A stretch of 64,000 nucleotides of DNA, from contig JBCCOS010000006.1 in the NCBI GenBank assembly GCA_039025235.1, positions 196,294 through 260,293 of the forward strand, given 5' to 3'. Source of the stretch: MED-G105 sp039025235. Lineage in GTDB: Bacteria; Pseudomonadota; Alphaproteobacteria; Caulobacterales; Parvularculaceae. The notes beneath the pieces were generated by a model. The model saw nothing but the letters and a program-made list of their open reading frames with translations, made no database searches and was not told the origin of the DNA. Both the position numbers and the translations under genes were made by a program. Below, piece by piece: positions 1-8,502 of this stretch (positions within the stretch are counted from its first letter, which is position 1; each line of letters opens with the position of its first letter).

Positions 1-1
1 G

Positions 2-457
2 AACCTTGCCGTGCAGGTAGGTGAGGGGGTAACTGGTCTTTACACCAATCAGGAATTGAATGATGCCCAAAAGGAAATGGTGACGAGTCTCGTTCAAACA
101 ACGGGACGCACCATATGGGTCTCGAAAGAATCAGCGCTCGATATCGTGACCGCAATTTCTGGTTCTGGACCCGCCTATTTCTTTTTGCTTGCCGAGGCAT
201 TGAGCGAAGCCGCCGTCGCGCATGGCTTTAGTGAAAATGATGCGCGTATCCTTGCTGAGGGAACACTCCGCGGCGCCGGTGCGTTGTTGGCGAGCGATGT
301 TAGAACTGCAGGGGAGTGGAGAGCGGCAGTCACCTCTCCGGGTGGGGTTACAGCTGCCGCATTGTCGGCGCTGGATTATCCACAGGCAGGCATTCGTCCG
401 TTGGCGCTTGATGCCGTTAAGACCGGTGCTGCCAGAGCCGCAGCCCTTTCGAAGTGA
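2..457 (+). CDS. proC: pyrroline-5-carboxylate reductase, C-terminal part (5' end outside window)
   Basis: Catalyses the last step of proline synthesis, reducing 1-pyrroline-5-carboxylate to proline with NAD(P)H in the cytoplasm. Only the C-terminal half is present; the reading frame is already open at base 2, so the gene starts upstream of the window. The visible part carries the family's dimerisation-domain signatures: GSGPAYFF near the start, and the C-terminal motif VTSPGGVTAAAL, which matches the P5C reductase signature. The gene ends normally with TGA. A TonB-receptor reading frame begins 7 nt later. Identification is firm from the motifs; the NAD(P) Rossmann domain cannot be assessed because it lies outside the window. 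Confidence 0.93.
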   Translation, partial: NLAVQVGEGVTGLYTNQELNDAQKEMVTSLVQTTGRTIWVSKESALDIVTAISGSGPAYFFLLAEALSEAAVAHGFSENDARILAEGTLRGAGALLASDVRTAGEWRAAVTSPGGVTAAALSALDYPQAGIRPLALDAVKTGAARAAALSK

Positions 458-463
458 TATACA

Positions 464-2653
464 GTGAGTGGTTTCAGTTTGTTAGCGTATAAACCAAAGC
501 TAGAGCGCTTCGCGGATAGATGTGTGTGGTTATCCGCAAAAGAAGCGCGACAGAACAAAGACTTAAGGCCGCGTTCCGATTCTATTGGAACGCGAACGGC
601 TCTGGTGCAAACGACGCGCAGCATACTACTTGCTTTTGGGGGAGTATTATCATCCGTCAATGTTTCGTTGGCTGAAAACGATCTAGTAGGATTGACGGAC
701 CTACCAGACAAGATTGTTGTTGTTGAACGTCGACCCAGTGCGATCGTCAACGCGCCATTGAGCGTGGCACGCATATCCTCCTCTGAAATAGATTTGGTTG
801 GAGCTGACCATGCAAATGAAATTCTATCTCGTGTTCCGGGCGTTTTTATTCATCGCGGAAGCGGGCAAGAACACCTAACGGCGATCCGCTCACCGGTGTT
901 AACGGGGGGCGCAGGGGCCGGCTCGTTTTTGTTCTTGCAAGATGGCGTGCCGTTGCGCTCCGCTGGTTTTGCTAACGTCAATGCGCTGTTTGAGGCGCAT
1001 ACGGAGATTGCGTCGGCAATTGATGTGGTAAGAGGCCCATCAGGTGCAGTATACGGCTCGAATGCTATTCACGGTGCCATTGATGTTCGCACACCGGATC
1101 CATCTGCTTTTACTGGCGGCGGGGTCTTTTCCTTGAGTGGGGACACGATTGGTCGGATCAAAGGCGCTGCAGAAATTGGATGGAGCGGAAGCGGCGCTTT
1201 ACGCGACGGCTATGCCGCGGTCTCCATTCTCGATGACCCGGGGTTTCGTGCCGATAGTGGTGTTGATCAACAAAAGATAACGTTCCGTCAACGTCATACG
1301 CTTGGGTCTGCGACCGCAACAACAAGTGTATATTTCAATAATCTGAACCAGGAGACCGCTGGGTTTATCGAGGGCGATGACGTTTATCTCGATCCGATTA
1401 TTCGTCGAACGAACCCTAATCCGGAAGCGTTTCGCGACGCGCGCGCATTTCGATTGGCATCAACGATTGATGCACCATTATCGGAGAATACAAACCTTAT
1501 CGTTACGCCATATTTCCGTTGGACGGATATGGATTTCTTACTCTTCTTTTTGCCCTCACAAGCACTTGAAGAAAATCGCCATTGGAGTTTTGGTGTACAG
1601 TCCGCCGTTTATCATGATCGGGATAACTTTTCTTTTTTTGCTGGACTGGATTTAGAACGAACAACCGGTTTCTTAACGGAGTTTCAGTCGATCCCAACGA
1701 CGTTTTCTTTCACACAAGGTTTGCATTACGACTATGAAGTCGACGCGTTGAGTGCGTCGCCTTTTGCTGGGATTGACTGGCGATTAAATAATCGACTGAC
1801 CGCACGATTGGCCGTCCGTGGTGACTATACGCGATATAATTATGACAATCGAACGGATAGTGGGGTTGTCGGACGGTTTTTAAGGCCTGATGATCGCGTT
1901 GATGATTTTTTTACGGCGAGCCCCAAAGCGAGCTTAACCTATAATGTAGATGATACATCATTATACGTGGCATTTGCCATAGGCGCGCGTCCTCCGCAAA
2001 CAACAGATTTATATCGCCTGCAGATCAATCAGACCACTGATCCCGCTGAGCCAGAAACAATTACATCAGTTGAAGGAGGAATTCGAAGCCGTATTGGGCC
2101 AGCGACGTTTAACTTGGTTGGATTTGCCATGGAGAAAGACAATTTCTTTTTCCGTGATGCCGATGGCTTTAATGTACCTGATGGTGTTACCCGGCATATA
2201 GGCGGCGAGGCTGACATAAATATAGAGATTATGCCGTCCCTTATTCTTAACGCTGACATAGCCTACGGTCGGCATACGTATCGTTTTTCTCGTGACGTGG
2301 AGCGTGACACAGAAGTGATCGTTTTTGGTAATGTCGTTGATACGAGCCCGCGTTGGCTTGTTGGTACCAGGCTATTGTGGACCCCCGAAAACACACCGTT
2401 TACCGCGGAGGCGAGTTGGCGATATGTGAGTGAGTATTTCACAGATGCTGCGAATGATAATTCCTACCCTGGGCACGACATTATCGATCTCAGAGCGGGT
2501 TGGCGCTTTTCTGACCGAGTGGAGATTTTTGGGGCTCTCAGAAATGTTGCAAATACGTTTTACGCCGAACGGGCTGATTTCGCATTTGGCAGCGCGCGCT
2601 TTTTCCCTGGAGAGGGACGGGTGCTTACAATGGGCGTTCGTGTCACGCGATAA
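464..2653 (+). CDS. TonB-dependent outer-membrane receptor with a repeat-derived N-terminal segment
   Basis: Outer-membrane active-transport barrel; substrate unknown. The plug domain is seen at about residues 95-210 (motifs SRVPGVFIHRGSG, DVVRGPSGAVYGSNAIHGAID) and the rest is beta-barrel ending in a typical final strand (LTMGVRVTR). Two starts are possible. GTG 464, 7 nt after proC, gives 12 residues, then 35 residues encoded by a palindromic element (500-604), then the hydrophobic signal sequence SILLAFGGVLSSVNVSLA. GTG 605, exactly after the element, gives MQTTRSILLAFGG, a normal-length signal peptide. Neither start has a clear Shine-Dalgarno sequence. The frame is open through the element, so a long-signal form is possible. 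No riboswitch or Fur-like site was recognised upstream. Class is secure; start is not. Confidence 0.88.
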   Translation: MSGFSLLAYKPKLERFADRCVWLSAKEARQNKDLRPRSDSIGTRTALVQTTRSILLAFGGVLSSVNVSLAENDLVGLTDLPDKIVVVERRPSAIVNAPLSVARISSSEIDLVGADHANEILSRVPGVFIHRGSGQEHLTAIRSPVLTGGAGAGSFLFLQDGVPLRSAGFANVNALFEAHTEIASAIDVVRGPSGAVYGSNAIHGAIDVRTPDPSAFTGGGVFSLSGDTIGRIKGAAEIGWSGSGALRDGYAAVSILDDPGFRADSGVDQQKITFRQRHTLGSATATTSVYFNNLNQETAGFIEGDDVYLDPIIRRTNPNPEAFRDARAFRLASTIDAPLSENTNLIVTPYFRWTDMDFLLFFLPSQALEENRHWSFGVQSAVYHDRDNFSFFAGLDLERTTGFLTEFQSIPTTFSFTQGLHYDYEVDALSASPFAGIDWRLNNRLTARLAVRGDYTRYNYDNRTDSGVVGRFLRPDDRVDDFFTASPKASLTYNVDDTSLYVAFAIGARPPQTTDLYRLQINQTTDPAEPETITSVEGGIRSRIGPATFNLVGFAMEKDNFFFRDADGFNVPDGVTRHIGGEADINIEIMPSLILNADIAYGRHTYRFSRDVERDTEVIVFGNVVDTSPRWLVGTRLLWTPENTPFTAEASWRYVSEYFTDAANDNSYPGHDIIDLRAGWRFSDRVEIFGALRNVANTFYAERADFAFGSARFFPGEGRVLTMGVRVTR
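500..604 (+). repeat. A-type two-hairpin palindromic element inside the TonB-receptor reading frame
   Basis: A 105-nt copy of the dispersed element. It begins CTAGAGC and ends GGCTCTG. Hairpin 1 uses AGCGCTTCGCGGATA/TATCCGCAAAAGAAGCGC pairing, the linker is CAGAACAAAGACTTA, and hairpin 2 pairs CGCGTTCCGAT with ATTGGAACGCG. It is 35 codons long without a stop in the receptor frame and encodes a peptide starting LERFADRC and containing PRSDSIGTR. The copy at 55775-55879 reads nearly the same peptide in the same frame. Confidence 0.9.
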
Positions 2654-2736
2654 GTCGTCAATTGCCGTGCGATAAAATTCGCTATTGTTGTTGAAGATTG
2701 TTCATCGGCTAATTAAGTCAGCTATTATTAACGAGA

Positions 2737-3375
2737 ATGAATATCATGAACGCAAATTCTGTGATTGTCCCCCCAGACTTTGGCGAAGAGACAGATGCTT
2801 TTCGTCAATCGCCTGAAACCATTGAACTCCTCGTCAAGCGGCGGTCTCTTCAGGCTGATTTTCTTGCGGAGCCCGGCCCATCGGAAGAAGAGCTTAGCCA
2901 GATTCTGCGTATTGCCGCGCGGGCGCCCGACCACGGGCGGGTCGTCCCCTTTCGGTTTCTTGTGTTCAGAAATGAGATGCGGAAACGCGCTGGCGATATC
3001 CTCGCGGATGCCTTTTTGAAGGTTGAGCCTCAGGCTTCCGAAGAGAGAGTCGACAAAGAGCGACATCGTTTTCTGCGCGCGCCTATCGTTGTCGCGCTTA
3101 TTTCTAAGCTTCAGCCAAAGCACAAAATACCGGTTTGGGAACAAACACTCACGATCGGCGCCGTCGGCCAGAATATGCTAATTGCCGCAAACGCACATGG
3201 CTTTGCTGCTCAGTGGCTGACAGAATGGTATGCCTATGATGACACAATCAAAAGAGGTTTCCGCTTAACTGAAGGCGAGGATTTTGCGGGCTTTGTTTAC
3301 ATTGGTGCCGCTGCGCAAAAGCCAAAAGAACGCGCAAGACCGGAAATGGATGCAATAACACGTTATTTTGAATAG
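2737..3375 (+). CDS. nitroreductase family protein (YdjA-like)
   Basis: FMN-dependent NAD(P)H oxidoreductase of the nitroreductase fold, probably cytoplasmic; the natural substrate is not predictable. The FMN-phosphate-binding RRS motif is at residues 35-37, followed by the APDHGR..PFRF segment (63-74) that is characteristic of the YdjA-type subgroup. The central helix contains GAVGQNMLIAANAHGFAAQW, and the C-terminus has FVYIGAAAQKPKERARP. Length (212 aa) is normal for the family. A second in-frame ATG lies 12 nt downstream. The gene stands alone, 83 nt after the TonB receptor and 184 nt before yceI, and is followed by a hairpin. Confidence 0.85.
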   Translation: MNIMNANSVIVPPDFGEETDAFRQSPETIELLVKRRSLQADFLAEPGPSEEELSQILRIAARAPDHGRVVPFRFLVFRNEMRKRAGDILADAFLKVEPQASEERVDKERHRFLRAPIVVALISKLQPKHKIPVWEQTLTIGAVGQNMLIAANAHGFAAQWLTEWYAYDDTIKRGFRLTEGEDFAGFVYIGAAAQKPKERARPEMDAITRYFE

Positions 3376-3384
3376 CGATTTGGA

Positions 3385-3415
3385 CAATGTTCGTCTGAAA
3401 CCGAGATGAACATTG
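3385..3415 (+). terminator. inverted repeat downstream of the nitroreductase gene
   Basis: CAATGTTC (3385-3392) pairs perfectly with GAACATTG (3408-3415), and TCT/AGA extends the stem inward past one G-U position. It starts 9 nt after the stop codon. There is no clean T-run behind it, so it may be a weak or factor-assisted terminator or an mRNA-stabilising 3' hairpin. Confidence 0.4.
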
Positions 3416-3559
3416 ATTGGAGTTTACCTAGTGATTTTTTGTTTGGCATGACGAATAATGCCATTGTTTGAATTCACTTATCCTGGTTATCATGTTGCGC
3501 TTAATACAGATCTGTAAAATTGACCTTATGGGATAACGTTTCGAAAGAGGACTTTAGAA

Positions 3560-4171
3560 ATGAGAAACCTCGTCATTGCCGCCGTTGGGGCTAGTTTCTT
3601 AACAACGATGTCTGCTATCGCAGCTGATCATTCTGTCGATGTCTCAGCTGCTGAATCCGGGACGTACGCTTCAGATCCGGGGCACGCATATATCACATTT
3701 AGCTATCTGCATCAGGGGTATTCTAAGCCCTTTTTGCGTTGGCGAAAATGGGATGCGACCCTTGATTGGGATGCTGATGATCCTTCGAAGTCTACAGTAA
3801 GCGTAGAGATCGATGCGTCATCGATCGATTCTGGAGTTGATAAGTTTGACGCTCATTTGCGGAGCGCCGACTTTTTCGAAGTCGATAAGTATCCTAAAAT
3901 TACATTTGTCAGTACATCCCTTGAGAAAACCGGAAATGCCACGGGTGTCATGACAGGCGATTTAATCGTTAAGGGAAAAACGACGCCTGTGACGTTAGAT
4001 GTTACGCTCAATAAAGCCGCCGATGATGCCTTCGCAAAAGGACACAAACTTGGCTTTTCGGCGAGGGGTAAAGTCAAGCGTTCTGACTTGGGAGTCGGAA
4101 AATATGCGCCAGCGGTGGGAGACGATGTTGACCTCGTAATTGAGGTGGAATTCGTAAAACCCAAGGCGTAA
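3560..4171 (+). CDS. YceI family periplasmic protein
   Basis: Secreted lipocalin-like protein of the YceI family, whose members bind a long isoprenoid or lipid in a beta-barrel. Residues 1-22 are a signal peptide with cleavage near AIA-AD. The mature part shows the family pattern: DPGHAYITFSYLHQGYS, the SSIDSG..KFDAHLRSADFFEVDKYPKI block (split here), and a C-terminal DLVIEVEFVK strand. The start is supported by GAAAGAGG upstream of ATG. A cytochrome b561 gene follows on the same strand. YceI/cytochrome b561 pairing is common, suggesting a shared role in quinone or isoprenoid-linked redox chemistry; that functional link is inference. Confidence 0.9.
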   Translation: MRNLVIAAVGASFLTTMSAIAADHSVDVSAAESGTYASDPGHAYITFSYLHQGYSKPFLRWRKWDATLDWDADDPSKSTVSVEIDASSIDSGVDKFDAHLRSADFFEVDKYPKITFVSTSLEKTGNATGVMTGDLIVKGKTTPVTLDVTLNKAADDAFAKGHKLGFSARGKVKRSDLGVGKYAPAVGDDVDLVIEVEFVKPKA

Positions 4172-4228
4172 AGAACGCGCATTCTTTTCTGTTGGCATCA
4201 GCAAGACGGTTTAGGTACTTGCTTCTCC

Positions 4229-4325
4229 GCATTTCAGCTGAAGCGGCTAACGGCCTGCGTGTCAGTAAATGCCCAGAGTTAAAGAACGAAAGCCGTTCAG
4301 CGAATTTATTTGAGACAGATTAGCT
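4229..4325 (+). repeat. degenerate B-type palindromic element
   Basis: GCATTT (4229-4234) pairs with AAATGC (4267-4272) around an inner GGC..GCC stem, followed by a degraded second half containing AAAGCCGTTCAGC. It most resembles the copy at 42238-42340. The linker CAAAGACTTA is not preserved, so this is a decayed copy directly abutting the A-type unit. Confidence 0.45.
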
Positions 4326-4430
4326 TTAGAGCGCTTCGCCGATAAGTGTTATCGGTTATTGGCAAAAGAAGCGCGACCAAACAAAGACTTAGAGCCGCGT
4401 TCCGATTCCGTCGGAACGCGATTAGCTCTA
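4326..4430 (+). repeat. A-type two-hairpin palindromic element, intergenic
   Basis: The cleanest intergenic 105-nt copy: TTAGAGC at the left end, GCTCTA at the right. Hairpin 1 pairs GCGCTTCGCCGATAA with TTATTGGC..GAAGCGC around loop AAGTGTTATCGGTT. The linker is CCAAACAAAGACTTA, and hairpin 2 pairs CGCGTTCCGA with TCGGAACGCG. Although it lies between yceI and the cytochrome gene, the frame starting at its first base has no stop and would encode LERFADKC...PRSDSVGTR, as in the coding copies. Confidence 0.92.
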
Positions 4431-4448
4431 GCGTGCTGAGTAGGCTTA

Positions 4449-5027
4449 ATGTCAGAGGAAACAGCAAGATATACGAGTGTCGCGATTGGCTTGCATTGGC
4501 TCATCGCCGTGTTGATCCTTGGGCAAATTGCAGGTGGCCTTTATATGGCTGATTTGCCATTTGGTCAGGAGAAATTTGCTCTGTATCAGACCCATAAGTC
4601 TTTTGGCATCACGATTTTGTTTCTGTCTGTTATTCGGTTGGGGTGGCGTTTGACGCATCAACCGCCAGCTCTTCCAGAAAAAATGAAAAATTGGGAACGG
4701 ATTGCCGCGCGCGCGACCCATTTGGGTTTTTATGGATTGATGATCGGAATACCTCTTGGCGGGTGGGCGGTCGTTTCGGCATCCCCTCTCGCTGAAAGTG
4801 TTCCAACCCTTCTTTTTGGTTTTATTCCCTGGCCGCATTTACCGTTTTTTGCCGACTTGCAAAATCGGCAAGAAGTTACTGACGCATTGTCGCAGATGCA
4901 TAGTGCTGCCGCCTATGGGGTGCTTTTCTTACTCGTGCTTCATTTGGGGGCGGCGTTACAGCACCAATTCATAAAACGTGATCAGATACTGCTTCGTATG
5001 CTTCCGGGATTTGGGCGAAAATCTTAA
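4449..5027 (+). CDS. cytochrome b561 family membrane protein
   Basis: Four-helix di-haem b cytochrome of the inner membrane (CybB/YodB type), predicted to move electrons between quinone and a periplasmic or membrane partner. Likely haem ligands are H16 in helix 1 (GLHWLIAV), H49 in the loop before helix 2 (YQTHKSFG), and H151 and H165 in helix 4 (MHSAAAYG...LVLHLGAA). Length 192 aa is slightly longer than E. coli CybB. It lies downstream of yceI on the same strand, separated by two palindromic elements, so co-transcription is possible but would have to pass through those hairpins. Confidence 0.88.
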   Translation: MSEETARYTSVAIGLHWLIAVLILGQIAGGLYMADLPFGQEKFALYQTHKSFGITILFLSVIRLGWRLTHQPPALPEKMKNWERIAARATHLGFYGLMIGIPLGGWAVVSASPLAESVPTLLFGFIPWPHLPFFADLQNRQEVTDALSQMHSAAAYGVLFLLVLHLGAALQHQFIKRDQILLRMLPGFGRKS

Positions 5028-5239
5028 TCAATGCGGACAGTTTGAATTGTGCACATTGCTATCTTTTTATCGATTACTGGCGATTTCCAAATACTACATG
5101 ACCTCAAAATGCGATCTTCTAAAAGACATTTGAATAATAATGCTCAATTTATAAACATTTTCCTTGCTCATGCGTGTCGTTTGTTGCAACCATCGAGAAG
5201 GTAGCGTCAACTTTTAACCTTAAAAAGGGAGTCACATAG

Positions 5240-5581
5240 GTGGACAACGTTTCTACACTGAAAAAGCGCGAAGATATTGCCGAGGTGGATTTGACCGACG
5301 AGCAGATGTGTCTCGTGGGGGCCGAAACCGCAGCGGCCGATTCCTTGCATCAGTATTTTACGGCCGGTGCAGCTTTGATGCGCTTTATGAAAGAATTGAA
5401 GGTTCGTCCGAGCGATCCACGGGCCGTTCGGATGCTAGAAGGAATGCAAACGCATCTTTCTAATTCTGTAAAAACCATGTTATTTATTGAGCGTTGTCAC
5501 GGTTACACAAATGAAATGATGGACGAACGGTCGGATCTTGAGATTAAACTTGTCGGTGGTATCCCAAAGAACAAGCCATAG
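5240..5581 (+). CDS. small unknown protein
   Basis: A 113-aa soluble protein starting at GTG, with AAAAAGGGAG a short distance upstream as a plausible ribosome-binding site. I do not recognise a family. It appears mostly alpha-helical, with acidic stretches (EDIAEVDLTDEQ), a central helix rich in M/F (AGAALMRFMKEL) and two cysteines. There is no signal peptide or membrane segment. It is followed after about 30 nt by the broken membrane-protein gene and then an XRE regulator, all on the plus strand, so the three may form one small unit. Upstream 5028-5239 is AT-rich and probably holds the promoter. Confidence 0.65.
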   Translation: MDNVSTLKKREDIAEVDLTDEQMCLVGAETAAADSLHQYFTAGAALMRFMKELKVRPSDPRAVRMLEGMQTHLSNSVKTMLFIERCHGYTNEMMDERSDLEIKLVGGIPKNKP

Positions 5582-5611
5582 ATCGTTAACCTAAAATTGA
5601 ACCTGGGCCCC

Positions 5612-6099
5612 ATGAGTTATTTGACGTTTGCTTATTTTGGATTAGCGGTGTTGATGGGAATAGTTGCGTCTCTTTGGGGGAGTCCGCGAAACATAACATG
5701 TGCGTTCGTTTTGATCGCATCTGTTCTTTTTGCAACGTTTGGGGCTTCAGGTTTTATGAGCGGGTGGTGGTCTCTATCAACCACGTTAACCGGTTTCATT
5801 GTTTTGGACATTTCCATTGCAGCTTGGTTTGCCTTAATCGCGTTTAATCCCGAACCTTTTGCGCGCACTTCTGCCCTCAAAGTTCTTGTGGTTATTGAGC
5901 TTGCAATGGTGGGCTTACACCTTTGGTTAATTTCAAACCATTTTGACTGGTTCCCAATTATTACGCGGTTTCAATTAATTCGCTCTTCATATTGGCAATG
6001 CTGTGTAGCTTGTATATGGTCATGCCGAGATCGTCAAAGGAAGCAAAGGCGGTGTTATGGGCCAAATTAAACCGTCTTAATGCAGAATGGTTCAAGTAG
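5612..6099 (+). pseudogene. small integral membrane protein with an apparent frameshift
   Basis: From ATG 5612 (or TTG 5597) the frame encodes three or four hydrophobic helices (FAYFGLAVLMGIVASLW, CAFVLIASVLFATFG, VLDISIAAWFALIAF, VLVVIELAMVGLHLWLI). After FDWFPIIT, near base 5968, this frame runs into a cysteine- and arginine-rich tail that stops at 6070 and does not look like a membrane protein. The +2 frame from the same point reads SINSLFILAMLCSLYMV, an evident further helix, then a basic tail ending at TAG 6097-6099. Loss of one base around 5966-5970 explains this. Either a real inactivating frameshift or a sequencing error. The family is not recognised. Confidence 0.6.
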
Positions 6100-6128
6100 G
6101 TAGGTTTGTTAGGATCATTTGGGTAAGG

Positions 6129-6416
6129 ATGACCAAGACTAAAATTAACTCAGAAACGTCGCAATTAAATACCTTAATTGGTCATCGTTTGCGTCAGGCG
6201 AGAAATTATCGAGAACAGTCCCAAGAGATGGCAGCAAGAGGATTGGCGATATCAAGGCAGCAGTTGCAACGTTTCGAATCGGGTGCAACGCATATTCCTG
6301 CTGTAGCGTTATTCAAATTAGCGGAATATTACGGCGTAGAAATGAGCTTCTTGATGCAAGACCTTCAAGAGACGGAACAAACAAAACCGCATTTCGAGCC
6401 GAAACGAATTATCTAA
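6129..6416 (+). CDS. XRE-family helix-turn-helix regulator
   Basis: A small DNA-binding protein of the Cro/CI (XRE) type, about 95 residues from ATG 6129. The HTH_3 core is plain: LIGHRLRQARNYREQSQ, then EMAARGLAISRQQLQRFESG (recognition helix region), then PAVALFKLAEYYGVEMSFLM. An upstream in-frame ATG at 6087 would add 14 residues with no conserved character. ATG 6129 is preferred because the HTH begins shortly after it and GGGTAAGG lies just upstream. It follows the broken membrane-protein gene. Target genes cannot be predicted. Confidence 0.82.
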   Translation: MTKTKINSETSQLNTLIGHRLRQARNYREQSQEMAARGLAISRQQLQRFESGATHIPAVALFKLAEYYGVEMSFLMQDLQETEQTKPHFEPKRII

Positions 6417-6518
6417 AGCTGTTCTGTGTCAACTGGGATCGAACGGCGGTTTTGATCTTGAGTATACGCTTCTTCTAATGCATTCAAGCTCAAGAGATTA
6501 CGCATTAATCGACTGGAA

Positions 6519-6628
6519 ATGCGTCGCTATTTCAATTCGAACTGGGGCGACGCTTTGAGTCTTACTTTTACGAGTTTGCGCCAACAATCAAACGGGCAGC
6601 GAACTACATATACTTCGCCAGAAAATGC
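6519..6628 (-). repeat. divergent B-type palindromic element between convergent genes
   Basis: Read on the minus strand: a first hairpin beginning GCATTTTCTGGCGAAGT, a linker related to AAAGACTTA (AAGTAAGACTCAA), then a second hairpin pairing GCGTCGC (6521-6527) with GCGACGC (6547-6553). It fills the junction between the XRE gene (+) and the serine hydrolase (-), where it could act as a two-way terminator. Confidence 0.65.
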
Positions 6629-6675
6629 ATCATCTCGCGATCTAATTTAAACTTTTGAAAACCTTCGCGATTTTC

Positions 6676-8052
6676 CTAATCACTGTGCACCGACGGGCGA
6701 ACCGCCTCTAAAATTTCACCAAAAATAGTGTCTGGGTCAGTTGCTTCAGAGTTACCGTGGTAAATGCGTCCAAGATGAACAATGACAAGATCAAGGCTCG
6801 GAATAGTTACGACGAGTTGTCCAAAGGCCCCCCAAAACATGAGGGCGTCTTCCGGGACATTGGGCAATAAAGGCTGACGCTCATCCTTACCGGAATTATT
6901 AAGCCATATCTGAAAGCCATAGCTGCGGTCGGATTGGTCGGCTGGCGTCGTCGCGGACTGCACCCAATTTGTATGCAGAATTTGCTCACCATCCCATCGG
7001 CCGTCTTGTAAATAAAGTTGACCAAGCTTTGCCCAGTCTCTCGCCGTCGCGTATGCCACCGAACCGCCGATGAAATCGCCAACGCTGTCGGTGAGAAATA
7101 TAAAGCTCTCCATGCCGAGCGGACCAAAAATTTGCTCGTTACCAAAGCGGTGGTAATCGACGCCCTGCGCTTCAAGCGCATTGCGTAGCGCGCGTTGTAA
7201 AATATTGCTTGTCCCTGTTGCGTAAGCGAACTCTGTTCCCGGCTCGTGAATGAGCGGTTTATCGATTGCATATTCAGCCGCTGAGCGTTTGAGGACGTTC
7301 ATAATCGACCGATCTTTGAACGGTCCCATGCCACCTTCATCAAACTCTAAACCGGTCTGCATTTGGAGAAGATGTATCCATGTGATGGAAGATCGAGGAT
7401 CGTCAGGGTCCGCCCAGCCAGAAATTGGCGCCCGATCAGTTATATCGATCAACCCCTCATGAACAGCGGCGCCAATCATGGTGGCGGTAACACTTTTCGC
7501 CATCGAAGCGCTCATCATAATGGTATTGGCATCGTATCCAGGTGCATACCTCTCAGCGGCAATCTGCCCATTCCGCATCACCAAGACAGCCCGGTGATAA
7601 GGGAACGGTTGATCAAACGCATTGTCCAAAGCAGCTTTTAGAGCATCCGGATCGAAACCTAGTGCAGCGGGATCACCTTCAGGCAAGGGGGCATCCGTGA
7701 CAGAAGCGAGGTCCGGCATGTCAGGTAATGACCCTCGCTCGACAACACAGCCATAGCCTTCGTAAAACACCGCATGTGAGCGACGAAATGGTCCAAGCCC
7801 AGACGATACCGTCTTTGCCTCAAGATCGGCGTCCGATCTGATGAACTTCGAGAACGCATTAATATTGCTGAAATTTGCAGCCTGGGCATCTTTTACATCT
7901 TTGTCATTGTAAAATACTTCGACACAAAGGTCTCTTGCGACGTAGCCACCCACAACCACTGATGTCCGATTAAGATAGAAAAGGCCTGAGGAGCTTAAGA
8001 CAACCAAAATTACCATGATCGCGATAAAAGAGCGTCGCCGCAAAATACTCAT
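6676..8052 (-). CDS. serine hydrolase, beta-lactamase/6-aminohexanoate-dimer hydrolase-like
   Basis: Class C beta-lactamase-related hydrolase, membrane-anchored by an N-terminal helix (residues 8-26). The nucleophile motif SxxK is S183-M-A-K186 (ASMAKSVTA). The second motif is Y-A-T in FAYATGTSN, where many relatives have YSN, and the third region is FWGAFGQ followed by a VTIPSLDLVIVHLG strand. This pattern is closest to the NylB-like/EstB-type branch rather than true beta-lactamases. The 150 residues before the catalytic domain contain no domain I know. Substrate is unknown; an amide or ester hydrolase facing the periplasm is the safest description. Confidence 0.82.
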   Translation of the reverse strand: MSILRRRSFIAIMVILVVLSSSGLFYLNRTSVVVGGYVARDLCVEVFYNDKDVKDAQAANFSNINAFSKFIRSDADLEAKTVSSGLGPFRRSHAVFYEGYGCVVERGSLPDMPDLASVTDAPLPEGDPAALGFDPDALKAALDNAFDQPFPYHRAVLVMRNGQIAAERYAPGYDANTIMMSASMAKSVTATMIGAAVHEGLIDITDRAPISGWADPDDPRSSITWIHLLQMQTGLEFDEGGMGPFKDRSIMNVLKRSAAEYAIDKPLIHEPGTEFAYATGTSNILQRALRNALEAQGVDYHRFGNEQIFGPLGMESFIFLTDSVGDFIGGSVAYATARDWAKLGQLYLQDGRWDGEQILHTNWVQSATTPADQSDRSYGFQIWLNNSGKDERQPLLPNVPEDALMFWGAFGQLVVTIPSLDLVIVHLGRIYHGNSEATDPDTIFGEILEAVRPSVHSD

Positions 8053-8502
8053 CAGTTGAATCCTTTGTCGAGGCTTAGCACGAATCGGTGATTTTGGTCG
8101 AAACCAACACGGTTCTGCTACAGCACTAATCGCTGTTTCAAGGGGTAAATTTTGATAATAAGACTGTCAATCTAGTTTACGAAAAATCACTAAAAGCTCA
8201 ATCTTTAGAGCGGCTTAGATTACGTTGAGTACTCTTTATCCGAGGTGATTTTGCACCGACTTCCGCCAGTAATAAAACGCCATATGAACCGGTGAATGAC
8301 CGAGTACATTTTGCACTTTGGTTTTTTAGCGCGCAGCCAACGCATTTGAATTTTCCAGCCAAACAAACGCAGGGCTCCGTTCGTGAGTGCCAAAAGAGTA
8401 GCTTTTGGGAGTCGTTTGTTTCCCAATGAGGAGGGCGCTCGGTTCGGGCCTTTTCAGATTCCGAACCGCCTCTATTTAATCATTAACGGCTCTAGCAATG
8501 CG
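8053..8502. other. intergenic region between serine hydrolase and DsbA-like gene
   Basis: 450 bases with no convincing coding region. It contains the leader of the serine hydrolase and the 3' region of the DsbA-like gene, both on the minus strand. A hairpin lies at 8441-8467, and isolated element-like ends (TTTAGAGC near 8210, CTCTAG near 8492) hint at decayed palindromic elements, but no full unit can be aligned. Confidence 0.5.
8441..8467 (-). terminator. hairpin downstream of the DsbA-like gene
   Basis: GGTTCGG (8441-8447) pairs with CCGAACC (8461-8467) around a 13-nt loop, with GAGG/CCTC able to extend the stem imperfectly. It lies 36 nt beyond the stop codon of the minus-strand thiol oxidoreductase gene. 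There is no strong T-run. Confidence 0.4.

Noticed and set aside
376..774. A 132-codon minus-strand frame across the proC end and the TonB receptor start
   Set aside because: It overlaps two real genes and stays open mainly because the palindromic element is stop-free in both directions. No start signal or family resemblance.
8220..8426. A 68-codon minus-strand frame downstream of the DsbA-like gene
   Set aside because: No ribosome-binding site and a composition rich in rare residues; probably chance.
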